DNA from: Mesorhizobium sp. B4-1-3 | GTDB lineage: Bacteria; Pseudomonadota; Alphaproteobacteria; Rhizobiales; Rhizobiaceae | Length of the DNA stretch: 64,000 bases | Reading direction: 5' to 3' | Assembly (NCBI RefSeq): GCF_006439355.1 | Contig: NZ_VFTG01000008.1 | Coordinates: 143,751 to 207,750, forward strand | Shown: positions 54,831 to 62,152 of the stretch, in pieces | How the letters are laid out: each line of letters opens with the position of its first letter | How positions within the stretch are numbered: position 1 is the first letter of the stretch | Position numbers and translations under genes: made by a program | Notes under the pieces: model-generated | Told to the model about the DNA's origin: nothing | Seen by the model: the letters and a program-made list of their open reading frames with translations, nothing else | Database searches by the model: none

Positions 54831-56852
54831 CTACACCGCAATCCGCGGCCGTCCCGACGCCACCGCCACCACATGCGCCTCGATGAACATGCGCTGGCCC
54901 TCGACGGTCGAGACCTTGAACTCGGTGGCGACGTCGACCTCGGCGCTGTCGGTGCCGGCATCCTTGGCGCGCTCGGCCGCGATCGAGCGCACATCGGCCT
55001 CGGCCGCTGCGATCGCCTTTTCCTCCTCGGTGAAGTCGCGCACCGTCTGGCCCGACGCCAGCCGGAACAGGCCTTCCTTGGGCTGGCTGACGCGGGCCTC
55101 GGCCGAGACGCGCACCTGGCCGACCACGGCACCGAGCGCGTTGGCGACGTCGGTGTCCTCCGGCACGATGCAGCCATTGCCGACCAGCGGCGGCAGGCCG
55201 GCATAGTGCAGCGGCGCCGACGCGCCGAGACCGATGACCGGGCGGTCGAGCGCGACGGTGAAGCGGGCGATGCCGGGATGGGCGTCGACCGCGCGCTGCA
55301 CCAGCGCATGCGCGACGGTCGCCGCGCCGTCGAGCCCGTCCTCGGCAAAGGCGGTTTCCAAAATGTATTCGGCCGACCAGCGGGTGAGCGTGACCAGCAC
55401 GCGCTGCGAAATCTCCTCCGGCGTCGCCGCGATCGTCTGGCCGCGGCCGTCGCGCCGGCGCGCGAAAAGCTCGGCGCCGAGGCGCGCGGTGGCGGCATCC
55501 CAGTTCGACTGCTTGCCCAGCACATGGGCGGCGTCGGACGGTGTGAAGCCTGAGATATGCACCAGGCCGCGCGCGACCAGGCGGTTCAGCGTGGCGTTCT
55601 GGGCGTTGGACGAGAGCAGCCGGTCCAGCGCCAGAGGGACAGCGCCGATCGTCTCGTAGAGCTTCGCTTCCGGCCCGGTGAGGCCGGCGGCGAGCCGGTC
55701 CGGCACGCCGGTGCGCAGGGTAAAGCGTCCGTCCATGCGGCCCGGGTTCGGCGCGCGCAGCTGCCGCTCAAGCTCGGCGGTGACCGCCTCGCCATGCACC
55801 AGGCCCGCCAGCGCCAGCGGCACCAGGCGGCGCGGGCCGAGCAGGATTTTCGGATCGAGCGCGCCGTCTTCCAGCGCCACTTCCGAGTCGCCGCCGAGGC
55901 CGAAGGTGCGCATGGCGACCGCCTCTACCATGGTGCGGAAGCCGCCAACGGTGGCGCCTTCCGGATCGAGCCGCGGCCGGCCGCCATCGAGAACGGCGAC
56001 ATCCGTCGTGGTGCCGCCGATGTCCGACACCATGGCGTCGTCCAGCCCGGTCATGTGGCGCGCGCCGACCAGGCTGGCGGCGGGGCCGGACAAAATGGTC
56101 TCGATCGGCCGCTGGCGGGCGAAGGCGGCCGACACGAGCGCGCCGTCGCCGCGCACCACCATCAGCGGCGCCGAGATGCCGCGCTTGGCGAGGAACCCTT
56201 CGGTCGCCGCGACCAGCCGGTCGATCATCGAGATCAGCCTTGCGTTGAGCAGCGTTGTCAGCGCGCGGCGCGGGCCGCCGAGCTTGGCCGACAATTCATG
56301 GCTTGCGGTGACCGGCAGGCCGGTCTTCTCGCGGATCAGGTCGCGGGCGGCAAGCTCATGCGCCGGATTGCGGGTGGCGAAATAGGCGCAGACGGCGAAG
56401 CCCGACACCGAGCCGCCCAGTTCCGGCAATGCCGCCTCGAGGCCGGACAGGTCGAGCTTGGCCGCATTGCCGTGCACGTCGTGGCCGCCGGGGCAGAACA
56501 CCACCGGATCGGTGCCGAGCGCCGTCTTCAGCCCGTCGCGGGCAAGGTCGGCCTCGGAAAAGCCGATCATCACCAGCGCCACGCGCCCGCCCTGGCCCTC
56601 GACCAGCGCGTTGGTGGCGAGCGTCGTCGACATCGAGACGAGCTTTATCGAGGCAGGATCGCTCCGGGATTTTTCCAGCACCGCATCCACCGCACCGGAA
56701 ATGCCGACGGCGAGATCGTGGCGGGTGGTGAGCGACTTGGCCTTGGCCAGCACCTTGCCCTTGGGTCCGCCCTCTTCCGACCACAGCACCGCATCGGTGT
56801 AGGTGCCGCCGGTGTCGATGCCGAGGAAGAGGGGGCGAGGCTTGGCGATCAT
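54831..56852 (-). CDS. Hydantoinase/oxoprolinase family protein (HyuA-like)
   Basis: A 673-residue protein of the N-methylhydantoinase A/acetone carboxylase beta type ATPase fold. The N-terminal region has LFLGIDTGGTYTDAVLWSEE, and the ATP site DIGGTTTDVAVLDGGRP is in the middle, preceded by ETILSGPAASLVGARH. Members hydrolyse 5-oxoproline or hydantoins with ATP. The usual partner HyuB subunit gene is not adjacent, so it may act alone or with a distant subunit. Confidence 0.88.
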   Translation of the reverse strand: MIAKPRPLFLGIDTGGTYTDAVLWSEEGGPKGKVLAKAKSLTTRHDLAVGISGAVDAVLEKSRSDPASIKLVSMSTTLATNALVEGQGGRVALVMIGFSEADLARDGLKTALGTDPVVFCPGGHDVHGNAAKLDLSGLEAALPELGGSVSGFAVCAYFATRNPAHELAARDLIREKTGLPVTASHELSAKLGGPRRALTTLLNARLISMIDRLVAATEGFLAKRGISAPLMVVRGDGALVSAAFARQRPIETILSGPAASLVGARHMTGLDDAMVSDIGGTTTDVAVLDGGRPRLDPEGATVGGFRTMVEAVAMRTFGLGGDSEVALEDGALDPKILLGPRRLVPLALAGLVHGEAVTAELERQLRAPNPGRMDGRFTLRTGVPDRLAAGLTGPEAKLYETIGAVPLALDRLLSSNAQNATLNRLVARGLVHISGFTPSDAAHVLGKQSNWDAATARLGAELFARRRDGRGQTIAATPEEISQRVLVTLTRWSAEYILETAFAEDGLDGAATVAHALVQRAVDAHPGIARFTVALDRPVIGLGASAPLHYAGLPPLVGNGCIVPEDTDVANALGAVVGQVRVSAEARVSQPKEGLFRLASGQTVRDFTEEEKAIAAAEADVRSIAAERAKDAGTDSAEVDVATEFKVSTVEGQRMFIEAHVVAVASGRPRIAV

Positions 56853-56986
56853 TTGCGGGCATTCCGGGGTCGAGGGCTTGTTGCGAAGCCCTTAGCCGAT
56901 ACCGGCCGGCGGATAAAGAAGGGAGGGGTGGGCCAGTGAGGTTAGCCAATCTCCCCCCTCGTGGGGGAGATTGGCGGCTTCGACAC

Positions 56987-57613
56987 CTACCCCACAAACC
57001 CCACCCTCTTGTGGCTCCCGTCGCAGAACGGCTTGTTGGCCGAATGCCCGCAGCGGCAGAGGAACACCTTGGTGGTGCGCGCGATCGTATGCCCCGTGCC
57101 GGTGACGATCTCGGCATTGCCCTCGACCTTGAGCGGGCCGTTGACGGTCGGCGTCACCGTCAGCGGGCCGTCACGCGTCTCCAGCGCCTGCGCCTCCTTC
57201 AGCGGCGGCTCCCCGGTGGCGGCGAAGCCGGCCTTGATGTGGCTGTTGTCGCAGAACGGTTTGTTCTGCGACAGGCCGCAGCGGCAGAGCGTGGCGCGGA
57301 ACAAGGTTTCCTCGCCAAGCACGATCTCGGCATGCACGGCCAGCGGGCCGTTCTCGCGCACGCGCACGGTGTTGACCACCGGCGGCTTCTCCTGCGGCCC
57401 GCCGTCCTTGCGATTGTAGGTCACGGCCCCCGACGGGCAATTCTCCGCCAGCGCCACGACCCGTTCCACGCTCGCCGCGTCGGGATGGATCCACTCGCCC
57501 GGCGCGTTGGGCACGAAGACATGCGGATTGCCGAGCACGCAATTGCGCGAATGGATGCAGCGCTTGCCGCTGAAAGAAACGTCGATCTTCTCGCCTTCGA
57601 CCGTGCCAGCCAT
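56987..57613 (-). CDS. CDGSH iron-sulfur protein with N-terminal Fer4-type domain
   Basis: A 208-residue protein with three iron-sulfur modules. The N-terminal part has the spaced cysteines KRCIHSRNCVLG and AENCPSGAV, as in divergent 4Fe-4S mono-cluster domains. Two CDGSH motifs follow: CRCGLSQNKPFCDNSH and CRCGHSANKPFCDGSH, each binding a 2Fe-2S cluster with three cysteines and one histidine. It is a small electron-transfer or Fe-S sensing protein; no partner is evident. Confidence 0.92.
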   Translation of the reverse strand: MAGTVEGEKIDVSFSGKRCIHSRNCVLGNPHVFVPNAPGEWIHPDAASVERVVALAENCPSGAVTYNRKDGGPQEKPPVVNTVRVRENGPLAVHAEIVLGEETLFRATLCRCGLSQNKPFCDNSHIKAGFAATGEPPLKEAQALETRDGPLTVTPTVNGPLKVEGNAEIVTGTGHTIARTTKVFLCRCGHSANKPFCDGSHKRVGFVG

Positions 57614-57676
57614 GTGGCTCTCCTCCTGGTGGGTTGAGGCAAGGCTAGGGCGGCGGTGCGAAGGGCGTCAAGCGAC

Positions 57677-57745
57677 AAACTCCACCTTCTCCCCCTGTGG
57701 GAGAAGGTGGCTCGGCGCGCAGCGCCGAGACGGATGAGGGGTGCT
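57677..57745. repeat. Palindromic intergenic repeat
   Basis: CCACCTTCTCCCCCTGTGG, GAGAAGGTGGCTCGGCGCG and CAGCGCCGAGACGGATGAGG form the same mosaic as the other copies in this region. Confidence 0.75.
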
Positions 57746-57773
57746 CCAGCTTGGCGAAACCGCCTAAGCCCCG

Positions 57774-58145
57774 CTACCGCCAGGGCTGCAGACTCTCGTC
57801 CCGCACATAGGCGATGATGGTGTCGCACACCGCATCGAGCTCTTTCAGCATATCATCGTTCCAGAACCGCAGCACGCGAAAACCCCTGGCCTTCAATTCG
57901 GCGTCGCGTTCCCTGTCATGGCGCGACTCCGCATGCTGGCTGCCATCGATTTCGACGATGAGTCTGGCCTCGGCACAGACGAAATCCGCCACGTATCGGC
58001 CGATCGGCACTTGCCGCCTGAACTTGATGTTGTCCAAACGGCGACCGCGCAATTCTTGCCACAGGCGATCTTCCGGCTCTGTCGGCTCACGGCGCATAGA
58101 CCGGGCGAAATTCCGTTTGGCCGGGGTTACGGGTTGGTGCGGCAT
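57774..58145 (-). CDS. DUF559 (Vsr-like nuclease fold) protein
   Basis: A 123-residue protein of the DUF559 family, a stand-alone restriction-endonuclease-like domain. Diagnostic parts are ARSMRREPTEPEDRLWQELR, NIKFRRQVPIGRYVADFVCA, LIVEIDGSQHAESRHDRERD and GFRVLRFWNDDMLKELDAV. The PD-(D/E)xK-like core (D in ADFVC, E-x-D in VEIDG) is intact. The cellular role is unknown; it is common next to repeats and mobile DNA. Confidence 0.9.
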   Translation of the reverse strand: MPHQPVTPAKRNFARSMRREPTEPEDRLWQELRGRRLDNIKFRRQVPIGRYVADFVCAEARLIVEIDGSQHAESRHDRERDAELKARGFRVLRFWNDDMLKELDAVCDTIIAYVRDESLQPWR

Positions 58146-58199
58146 GGCAGGAGATTAACCGATGTTGTGGACTTGAACATCCGGCGCCTCGCTCCGCTG

Positions 58200-58350
58200 G
58201 AACACCCCTCATCCGTCTCGGCGCTTCGCGCCGATCCACCCCCGGCCCTTCGCAGGCTCAGGGCGTTCGAAGCTCAAAAAGCCAAGCAGTTGGCTTTTCG
58301 TCCGCTGCGCGGACCGCTTCTCACCCCACAAGGGGAGAAGGGGAGGATCG
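58200..58350. repeat. Palindromic repeat interrupted by a second element
   Basis: Starts ACCCCTCATCCGTCTCGG and GCGCTTCGCGCCGATCC, as in other copies, and ends CTTCTCACCCCACAAGGGGA. Between them is an unrelated segment of about 60-80 bases (CCCTTCGCAGGCTCAGGGC, then GCCAAGCAGTTGGC). It looks like one repeat inserted in another. Confidence 0.55.
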
Positions 58351-58354
58351 GCGC

Positions 58355-58702
58355 CTACTCCGCCAGGTCCACCGTCTCGGTCGAGTGGTCGGTGCAGATG
58401 AAGCAGCAGGTGTCGCAGGGCCGGTCGTTGTCGGGGCCGACGCCGGCGGTGACGGAATCGTCGCCGTTCACCCAGGCGCCCCAGCAGATATGCTCGCCCG
58501 GCTCGCAGGAGATCGGCACGGACTTCTTCGCCTTCGGCCGGATGAGGAACACCTTGTCGTCGCCCGGCCAGACTTTTTGGCTGTCGCGGCTGAACAGTTC
58601 CAGCGCCACCCCGTCGGAGCGCTGGTTGCGCACGAACACCGACATGTCGGCGGCGAAAGCCGGCGCGGTGAGGAGAAGGAATGCGAGCAAAGCGCGAATC
58701 AT
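58355..58702 (-). CDS. Secreted cysteine-rich protein, 115 aa
   Basis: A 115-residue protein with a Sec signal peptide (MIRALLAFLLLTAPAFA, cleavage before ADMSVF). The mature part carries CEPGEHICWGAWVNGDD and a terminal cluster DRPCDTCCFICTDHS, likely to form disulfides or bind metal in the periplasm. No family recognised. The start is at ATG 58702; the flanks are repeats. Confidence 0.65.
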   Translation of the reverse strand: MIRALLAFLLLTAPAFAADMSVFVRNQRSDGVALELFSRDSQKVWPGDDKVFLIRPKAKKSVPISCEPGEHICWGAWVNGDDSVTAGVGPDNDRPCDTCCFICTDHSTETVDLAE

Positions 58703-58744
58703 GGCGAGGTCCCCCGGAGGAGTAGAGCATGGGTGGAGGCAGGG

Positions 58745-58815
58745 CGCGACCTCCCCTTCCCCCCTTGTGGGGGAAGGTGGCCGAGCGAAGCTCGGACGGA
58801 TGAGGGGTGCTCCAG
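58745..58815. repeat. Palindromic intergenic repeat
   Basis: Reads CCCCTTGTGGGGGAAGGTGG, CCGAGCGAAGCTCGG and ACGGATGAGGGGTGCTCCAG; inverse to the copy at 58866-58930. Confidence 0.7.
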
Positions 58816-58865
58816 CTTGGCAAGGCGTTCATCCAGTCAGAATTCGCCAGCGTCTCACTCCGCTG

Positions 58866-58930
58866 GACCACCCCTCATCCGTCTCGGCGCTGCGCGCCGA
58901 GCCACCTTCTCCCACAAGGGTAGAAGGGAA
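58866..58930. repeat. Palindromic intergenic repeat, inverted copy
   Basis: Reads CACCCCTCATCCGTCTCGG, GCGCTGCGCGCCGAGCC and ACCTTCTCCCACAAGGG, forming an inverted pair with the copy at 58745. Confidence 0.7.
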
Positions 58931-58937
58931 GTCGGCC

Positions 58938-59441
58938 CTACCTCCTCACCACCACATGCGGCGCGAATGTCTTCACCGCATCCACCAGATCCTCGCCCCG
59001 CACATCGAGCGAGGAGATCTCCATATGCACGGTGTTCCGGCCGATCAGGCCGAAGGCGTTAGCGGAGGAATAGCGGATCGCGTCGGGCGGCTCCTCGGTG
59101 AGCTCGAAATTGAGCATCGCCGCGCCCTTGCCGCCGGCGGCAAGCCGCACGCTCTTCACCTTGCTCCACGGCACCAGCACGTCGCCGGCGCGACTGTCGC
59201 GGAAACCTTGGCTGTCCAGGGTCACCTTGACCGAAGTGTCGAAAGCGCCGCGGGCGATGAACACACCGAGCCCGAGGCAAGCGGCGGCGAGCAGCGCGAT
59301 CCACATCACATGCCCGCCATCCGCGCCCGAAGCCAGGCCCTGCAGCGCGCCGAAGGCGAAAACGCCGCCGATCAGGAACGGCCCCACGGAGGGCAGGATC
59401 TTTCCCGACGCACTGTTGCGGAGTTCGAGCGGCGCGGCCAT
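58938..59441 (-). CDS. Small membrane protein with C-terminal soluble domain
   Basis: A 167-residue protein with two hydrophobic segments (FLIGGVFAFGALQGLA and MWIALLAAACLGLGVFIARG) followed by a PH-like or beta-rich soluble part (VKVTLDSQGFRDSRAGDVLV, PWSKVKSVRLAAGGKGA). The layout suggests an inner-membrane anchor with a cytoplasmic domain. No named family. It ends next to a repeat and lies nine bases after another small membrane protein gene on the same strand. Confidence 0.65.
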   Translation of the reverse strand: MAAPLELRNSASGKILPSVGPFLIGGVFAFGALQGLASGADGGHVMWIALLAAACLGLGVFIARGAFDTSVKVTLDSQGFRDSRAGDVLVPWSKVKSVRLAAGGKGAAMLNFELTEEPPDAIRYSSANAFGLIGRNTVHMEISSLDVRGEDLVDAVKTFAPHVVVRR

Positions 59442-59450
59442 GTTGCCGGC

Positions 59451-59672
59451 TCAGCGTCTGGATGCGCCGGTGAAGACCCCCGCCGCGACGAGATCATTGC
59501 CCAGCCGCTGGTATTTCATGGTGAGGAGTGCTGCGGCGACGACGACGCCCACGCCGTCGATGGTCCACAACGTCTCGCGCAGCGCATCGCTGGTAACGAA
59601 CGTGCCCGCCATGCCCAGCGCGCCGCCAACGGCGAGGCCGATCGCAGCGACGGTTTCAGAGGTGGAGCGCAT
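59451..59672 (-). CDS. Small membrane protein, 73 aa
   Basis: A 73-residue protein with two probable membrane helices (AAIGLAVGGALGMAGTF and WTIDGVGVVVAAALLTM) and a short polar tail. I chose the ATG at 59672 because a GGGGAGACA ribosome site precedes it; an upstream frame adds a non-family lead. It is nine bases before the 167-residue membrane protein gene, so both are likely in one operon. The next bases to the right mark the change to AT-richer DNA. Confidence 0.6.
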   Translation of the reverse strand: MRSTSETVAAIGLAVGGALGMAGTFVTSDALRETLWTIDGVGVVVAAALLTMKYQRLGNDLVAAGVFTGASRR

Positions 59673-60089
59673 GTGATGTCTCCCCGGGCCGGCATGAGAG
59701 TACTGCACGATGCGCAGTTCTCAAGGGAGATGTAAGGTCCGAACTCCCAGTCTCACCACCAACCAAAAAATCCAACGACTTTTGCACACCCAGCTATCAA
59801 CCAGTCCGAATCATATTTCGTCGATAGGGCATCGAGCACGACTGAAACCGGGAGTTATTAACGTCGGTCATTTTCAATACGTTACCTTGTCCCCAGATTC
59901 CACTGGGCAAAGTAACGCTAACCTTCGGATTTGCAACACTTCGTAACCGATTGAAATTCCTAGCAGTTTCTCACATGTGACCTCACGCTCCATCTTATCG
60001 GGCTGCAAGGGCCTGGAACACTTGACGAATCTTCGTTGTATAGAAGCCAATATTCCCTATATGTTCTTTGCAGACTGGCGGAGGATTAT
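59673..60089. other. AT-richer leader of the HTH-CHAT operon
   Basis: Composition changes visibly near 59730 and stays AT-richer up to the lepA side. Two elements stand out: an imperfect stem at 59881-59916 (GTTACCTTGTCCCCAG against CTGGGCAAAGTAAC) and the palindrome TCACATGTGA at 59971-59980. A -10-like TATATG lies at 60058-60063. No coding frame is convincing. The region probably carries the promoter and operator of the operon. Confidence 0.55.
59971..59980. promoter_or_regulatory. Short palindrome before the HTH-CHAT operon
   Basis: TCACATGTGA is a perfect 10-base palindrome, 110 bases upstream of the first gene. It may be an operator for one of the five encoded HTH proteins. Confidence 0.3.
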
Positions 60090-60431
60090 ATGGCAAATAG
60101 CGACGTTTATCTGAGAGCGATGATGTCACTAGTCGCTCGACAGACATTTTCACCGGAACGGCTCTCCGAAATCGTATCCCCGATGGCCAATGCGAACACC
60201 TATGAAACATTTAATCTCTGCGACGGAACCCGAACGCAGAACGAGATAGCCAATTTGCTTAAAATGGATCGAGGCAACCTGAGTCGATCGGTCAATAAGT
60301 GGATCGACGAAGGGGTCATGATCAAAGTTACAGACGATGGAAAAGACCGCCCTGTCCATGTTTATCCCATACCAGATCGATTTATACAGAGTGCGAAAAA
60401 GAAAGAGGGAGCGAAGAAAAAGGATGGCTGA
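60090..60431 (+). CDS. HTH protein 1 of the HTH-CHAT operon (winged helix, 113 aa)
   Basis: A 113-residue protein with a winged helix-turn-helix. The HTH is RTQNEIANLLKMDRGNLSRS at about 48-67, followed by VNKWIDEGVM and a charged wing (DDGKDRPVHVYPIP). The C-terminus is lysine-rich (KKKEGAKKKDG). The ATG at 60090 follows GGCGGAGGA. The form resembles MarR-like regulators but without their dimerisation helices. It is the first and largest of four small HTH proteins; its stop overlaps the next start by eight bases. Codon use is AT-richer than in the flanking genes, so the group was probably acquired. Function in the system is inferred only. Confidence 0.75.
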   Translation: MANSDVYLRAMMSLVARQTFSPERLSEIVSPMANANTYETFNLCDGTRTQNEIANLLKMDRGNLSRSVNKWIDEGVMIKVTDDGKDRPVHVYPIPDRFIQSAKKKEGAKKKDG

Positions 60432-60687
60432 CTACAGCCTTTCAAGCAAGATTGATACGCTAATTCGCCTTCAGGCCCACCTCGCCGTTGCAGGACTGAC
60501 CTCGCAAAATCAGAAGATCCTATTCCTAGGTCGAGTTGGCCTCAACACAGCAGAGATAGCAGATATTCTCGGAACCACCGTGAACACAGTTAGTGTGGCG
60601 CTTTCGAACGCGCGCAAGGACGGAAGCTTAAAGAGATCGACAGCGAAGTCGGGCCGAGGAAAGGGGGAGAAGGATGGCAAAGAGTGA
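60424..60687 (+). CDS. HTH protein 2 of the HTH-CHAT operon (87 aa)
   Basis: An 87-residue protein with a sigma-region-4-like helix-turn-helix: QKILFLGRVGLNTAEIADIL followed by GTTVNTVSVALSNARKDG (about residues 30-67). The N-terminal 28 residues are helical (SLSSKIDTLIRLQAHLAVAG) and may form the oligomerisation surface; the C-terminus is basic and disordered. The start ATG at 60424 lies inside the end of gene 1, giving an eight-base overlap and probable translational coupling. It has no catalytic residues. The HTH pattern (IA-x-x-L, then S in the recognition helix) matches the other small proteins of the operon. Confidence 0.72.
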   Translation: MADYSLSSKIDTLIRLQAHLAVAGLTSQNQKILFLGRVGLNTAEIADILGTTVNTVSVALSNARKDGSLKRSTAKSGRGKGEKDGKE

Positions 60688-60898
60688 GGCTGAGAACGGC
60701 AAACTAAGTTCTTTGGAGAAATTGTTGATACTTGGTCTCGTGAGGCAAGGATTGAAGCAGTCTCATATCGCCGCAGCTCTCGGTATTCATCGCACAAGCC
60801 TGAGCCGTAGCTTTCCAAAGGGATTGTTAGCAGAGGTCGCGGGCATCAAAGCAGCCAAAAATCAGGATATAGAAGATGGACAAGAAGCAAGCGGATGA
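60674..60898 (+). CDS. HTH protein 3 of the HTH-CHAT operon (74 aa)
   Basis: A 74-residue protein. The HTH is KLLILGLVRQGLKQSHIAAA followed by LGIHRTSLSRSFPKG (about residues 16-50). It is clearly related to protein 4 (KLLIL, Q-x-x-IA, SLSR or TMSR, then P) and more distantly to protein 2. It starts 14 bases before the end of gene 2 and ends 23 bases after the start of gene 4. The C-terminus is acidic and short. Being so small, it probably acts as a dimer or as a subunit of a larger assembly. Confidence 0.7.
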   Translation: MAKSEAENGKLSSLEKLLILGLVRQGLKQSHIAAALGIHRTSLSRSFPKGLLAEVAGIKAAKNQDIEDGQEASG

Positions 60899-61070
60899 GC
60901 TCATCGCGGAAATGCGGTCGATCAAGAAACTTCTGATTTTGCAGCTGCTTCGCAACGAAGTTTCGCAGAAGCAAATCGCGTCGATGTTGGATATCAGCGA
61001 GGCCACCATGAGCCGAATGATGCCAAGGGCCGCAGGTAAAACAAAGAAGATTCCTGATGTAGTGAGCTAG
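60876..61070 (+). CDS. HTH protein 4 of the HTH-CHAT operon (64 aa)
   Basis: A 64-residue protein consisting almost only of a helix-turn-helix: KKLLILQLLRNEVSQKQIAS then MLDISEATMSRMMPR (about residues 17-51). It is a paralogue of protein 3. The start overlaps gene 3 by 23 bases and the stop is ten bases before the CHAT gene, with GAAGAAGG as the ribosome site for the latter. No other domain is present. The series 113, 87, 74 and 64 residues looks like successive duplication and trimming of one DNA-binding module. Confidence 0.68.
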   Translation: MDKKQADELIAEMRSIKKLLILQLLRNEVSQKQIASMLDISEATMSRMMPRAAGKTKKIPDVVS

Positions 61071-61080
61071 AAGAAGGTCG

Positions 61081-62142
61081 ATGTCGAAACCAATTAATGT
61101 TTCAGATCTGAACTCCAACTATCAAGAGAACATCGAGCGGTGGGCTCTGGAGTTGTCGAACAGCTCTCGCAGACTTAATGTCTTTGAAGCTTTATATCGG
61201 GGTAGAAGACAGTCGAAAACGGTCTCAGAGATCGCGAAAGCAGCTAACTTACCAGAGCAAGCGGTAAGAGATGCCGGCCATCAGCTACGCGCTCTCGGGC
61301 TTTGCGGTCACGAGGAGAGCAAAGCGAAAGGCGACAGAGTTTTTCTATACACCAGACTGGCGCATATCTCGTCTATACGAGATCGGATTGTTCGATTGGC
61401 GCGCAATCCATCAAGGATTGCCAAGCTTCCGACAAAACGAAAGGTATTGATATCGAAGGGCTCGGTCGTAAATTTTTCAAAGTTAAGCCCCGGTAAGCAT
61501 TTCAGGTCGCTGACTCAATCCAAACGCTCGAGAGGTTCCAAAGCGCCGAAAGCGAACCTCAAGATCGTCTTTTTAGCTACAAATCCGGACGCGGATATTA
61601 GAACTGATATCGAGATGCGTGACATCTTCTATGCGGTTCGTCGCACGACGTTCCGAGAGAGCGTTGTGTTGAAGCATGTACCGGCCGCACGCCTTAGCGA
61701 TTTGCTCTCAGAGCTAAATGAGTTCAGGCCCGACGTGGTACATTTCTCCGGCCACGGCGGGGGTGAGGCAATAGTATTTGAAGATGAAACTCAACGTTCG
61801 GGAGGCGCTGTGATCGACTACGACATCGTTGCGAGCTTCATCGACGCAACGGATACTCCACCCAAATTGCTGGTTCTTAACGCCTGCAGCACTTACGATG
61901 GCGCGGACGTTTTTCTTGAATCTGTGGAAGTAGTGATTGCAATGCTAGACGTGATTGATGATTCGGCAGCCGGATATTTTGCCACGCAATTTTACTCCGC
62001 CATCTGCGAGGGCCAATCCATAGGGTCTGCGTTGAAACAGGGTAAAGCTGTGCTGAAAGCTGGGGGTTTCCCTGATGCCGAGCTACCAAAGGCTTTTGTA
62101 CGTACCGGTCTCGACCTCGCAACATACAAGTTGTTGGGCTAG
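61081..62142 (+). CDS. Winged-helix/CHAT caspase-like protease
   Basis: A 353-residue protein. Residues about 30-95 are a winged HTH (VSEIAKAANLPEQAVRDAGH, then QLRALGLCGHEES). A basic linker (about 100-155) leads to a CHAT domain at 158-350. The N-terminal CHAT strand is NLKIVFLATNPDADIRTDIE. The catalytic histidine is H225 in DVVHFSGHGGGEAIVFED and the catalytic cysteine is C269 in PKLLVLNACSTYDGADVF. The later block DSAAGYFATQFYSAICEGQS is typical of the family. CHAT proteases act in several bacterial conflict systems, where activation cleaves specific partners. Here the only evident partners are the four small HTH proteins. It ends ten bases from the convergent lepA. Confidence 0.88.
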   Translation: MSKPINVSDLNSNYQENIERWALELSNSSRRLNVFEALYRGRRQSKTVSEIAKAANLPEQAVRDAGHQLRALGLCGHEESKAKGDRVFLYTRLAHISSIRDRIVRLARNPSRIAKLPTKRKVLISKGSVVNFSKLSPGKHFRSLTQSKRSRGSKAPKANLKIVFLATNPDADIRTDIEMRDIFYAVRRTTFRESVVLKHVPAARLSDLLSELNEFRPDVVHFSGHGGGEAIVFEDETQRSGGAVIDYDIVASFIDATDTPPKLLVLNACSTYDGADVFLESVEVVIAMLDVIDDSAAGYFATQFYSAICEGQSIGSALKQGKAVLKAGGFPDAELPKAFVRTGLDLATYKLLG

Positions 62143-62152
62143 ATTAACCCCC

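Noticed and set aside
59710..59946. 78-codon frame in the AT-rich leader
   Set aside because: No ribosome site, no motif, and it spans the hairpin at 59881-59916; more likely untranslated leader.
60022..60044. TTGACG and TATAGA as a promoter for the HTH-CHAT operon
   Set aside because: The spacer is only 11 bases, too short for a sigma-70 promoter.
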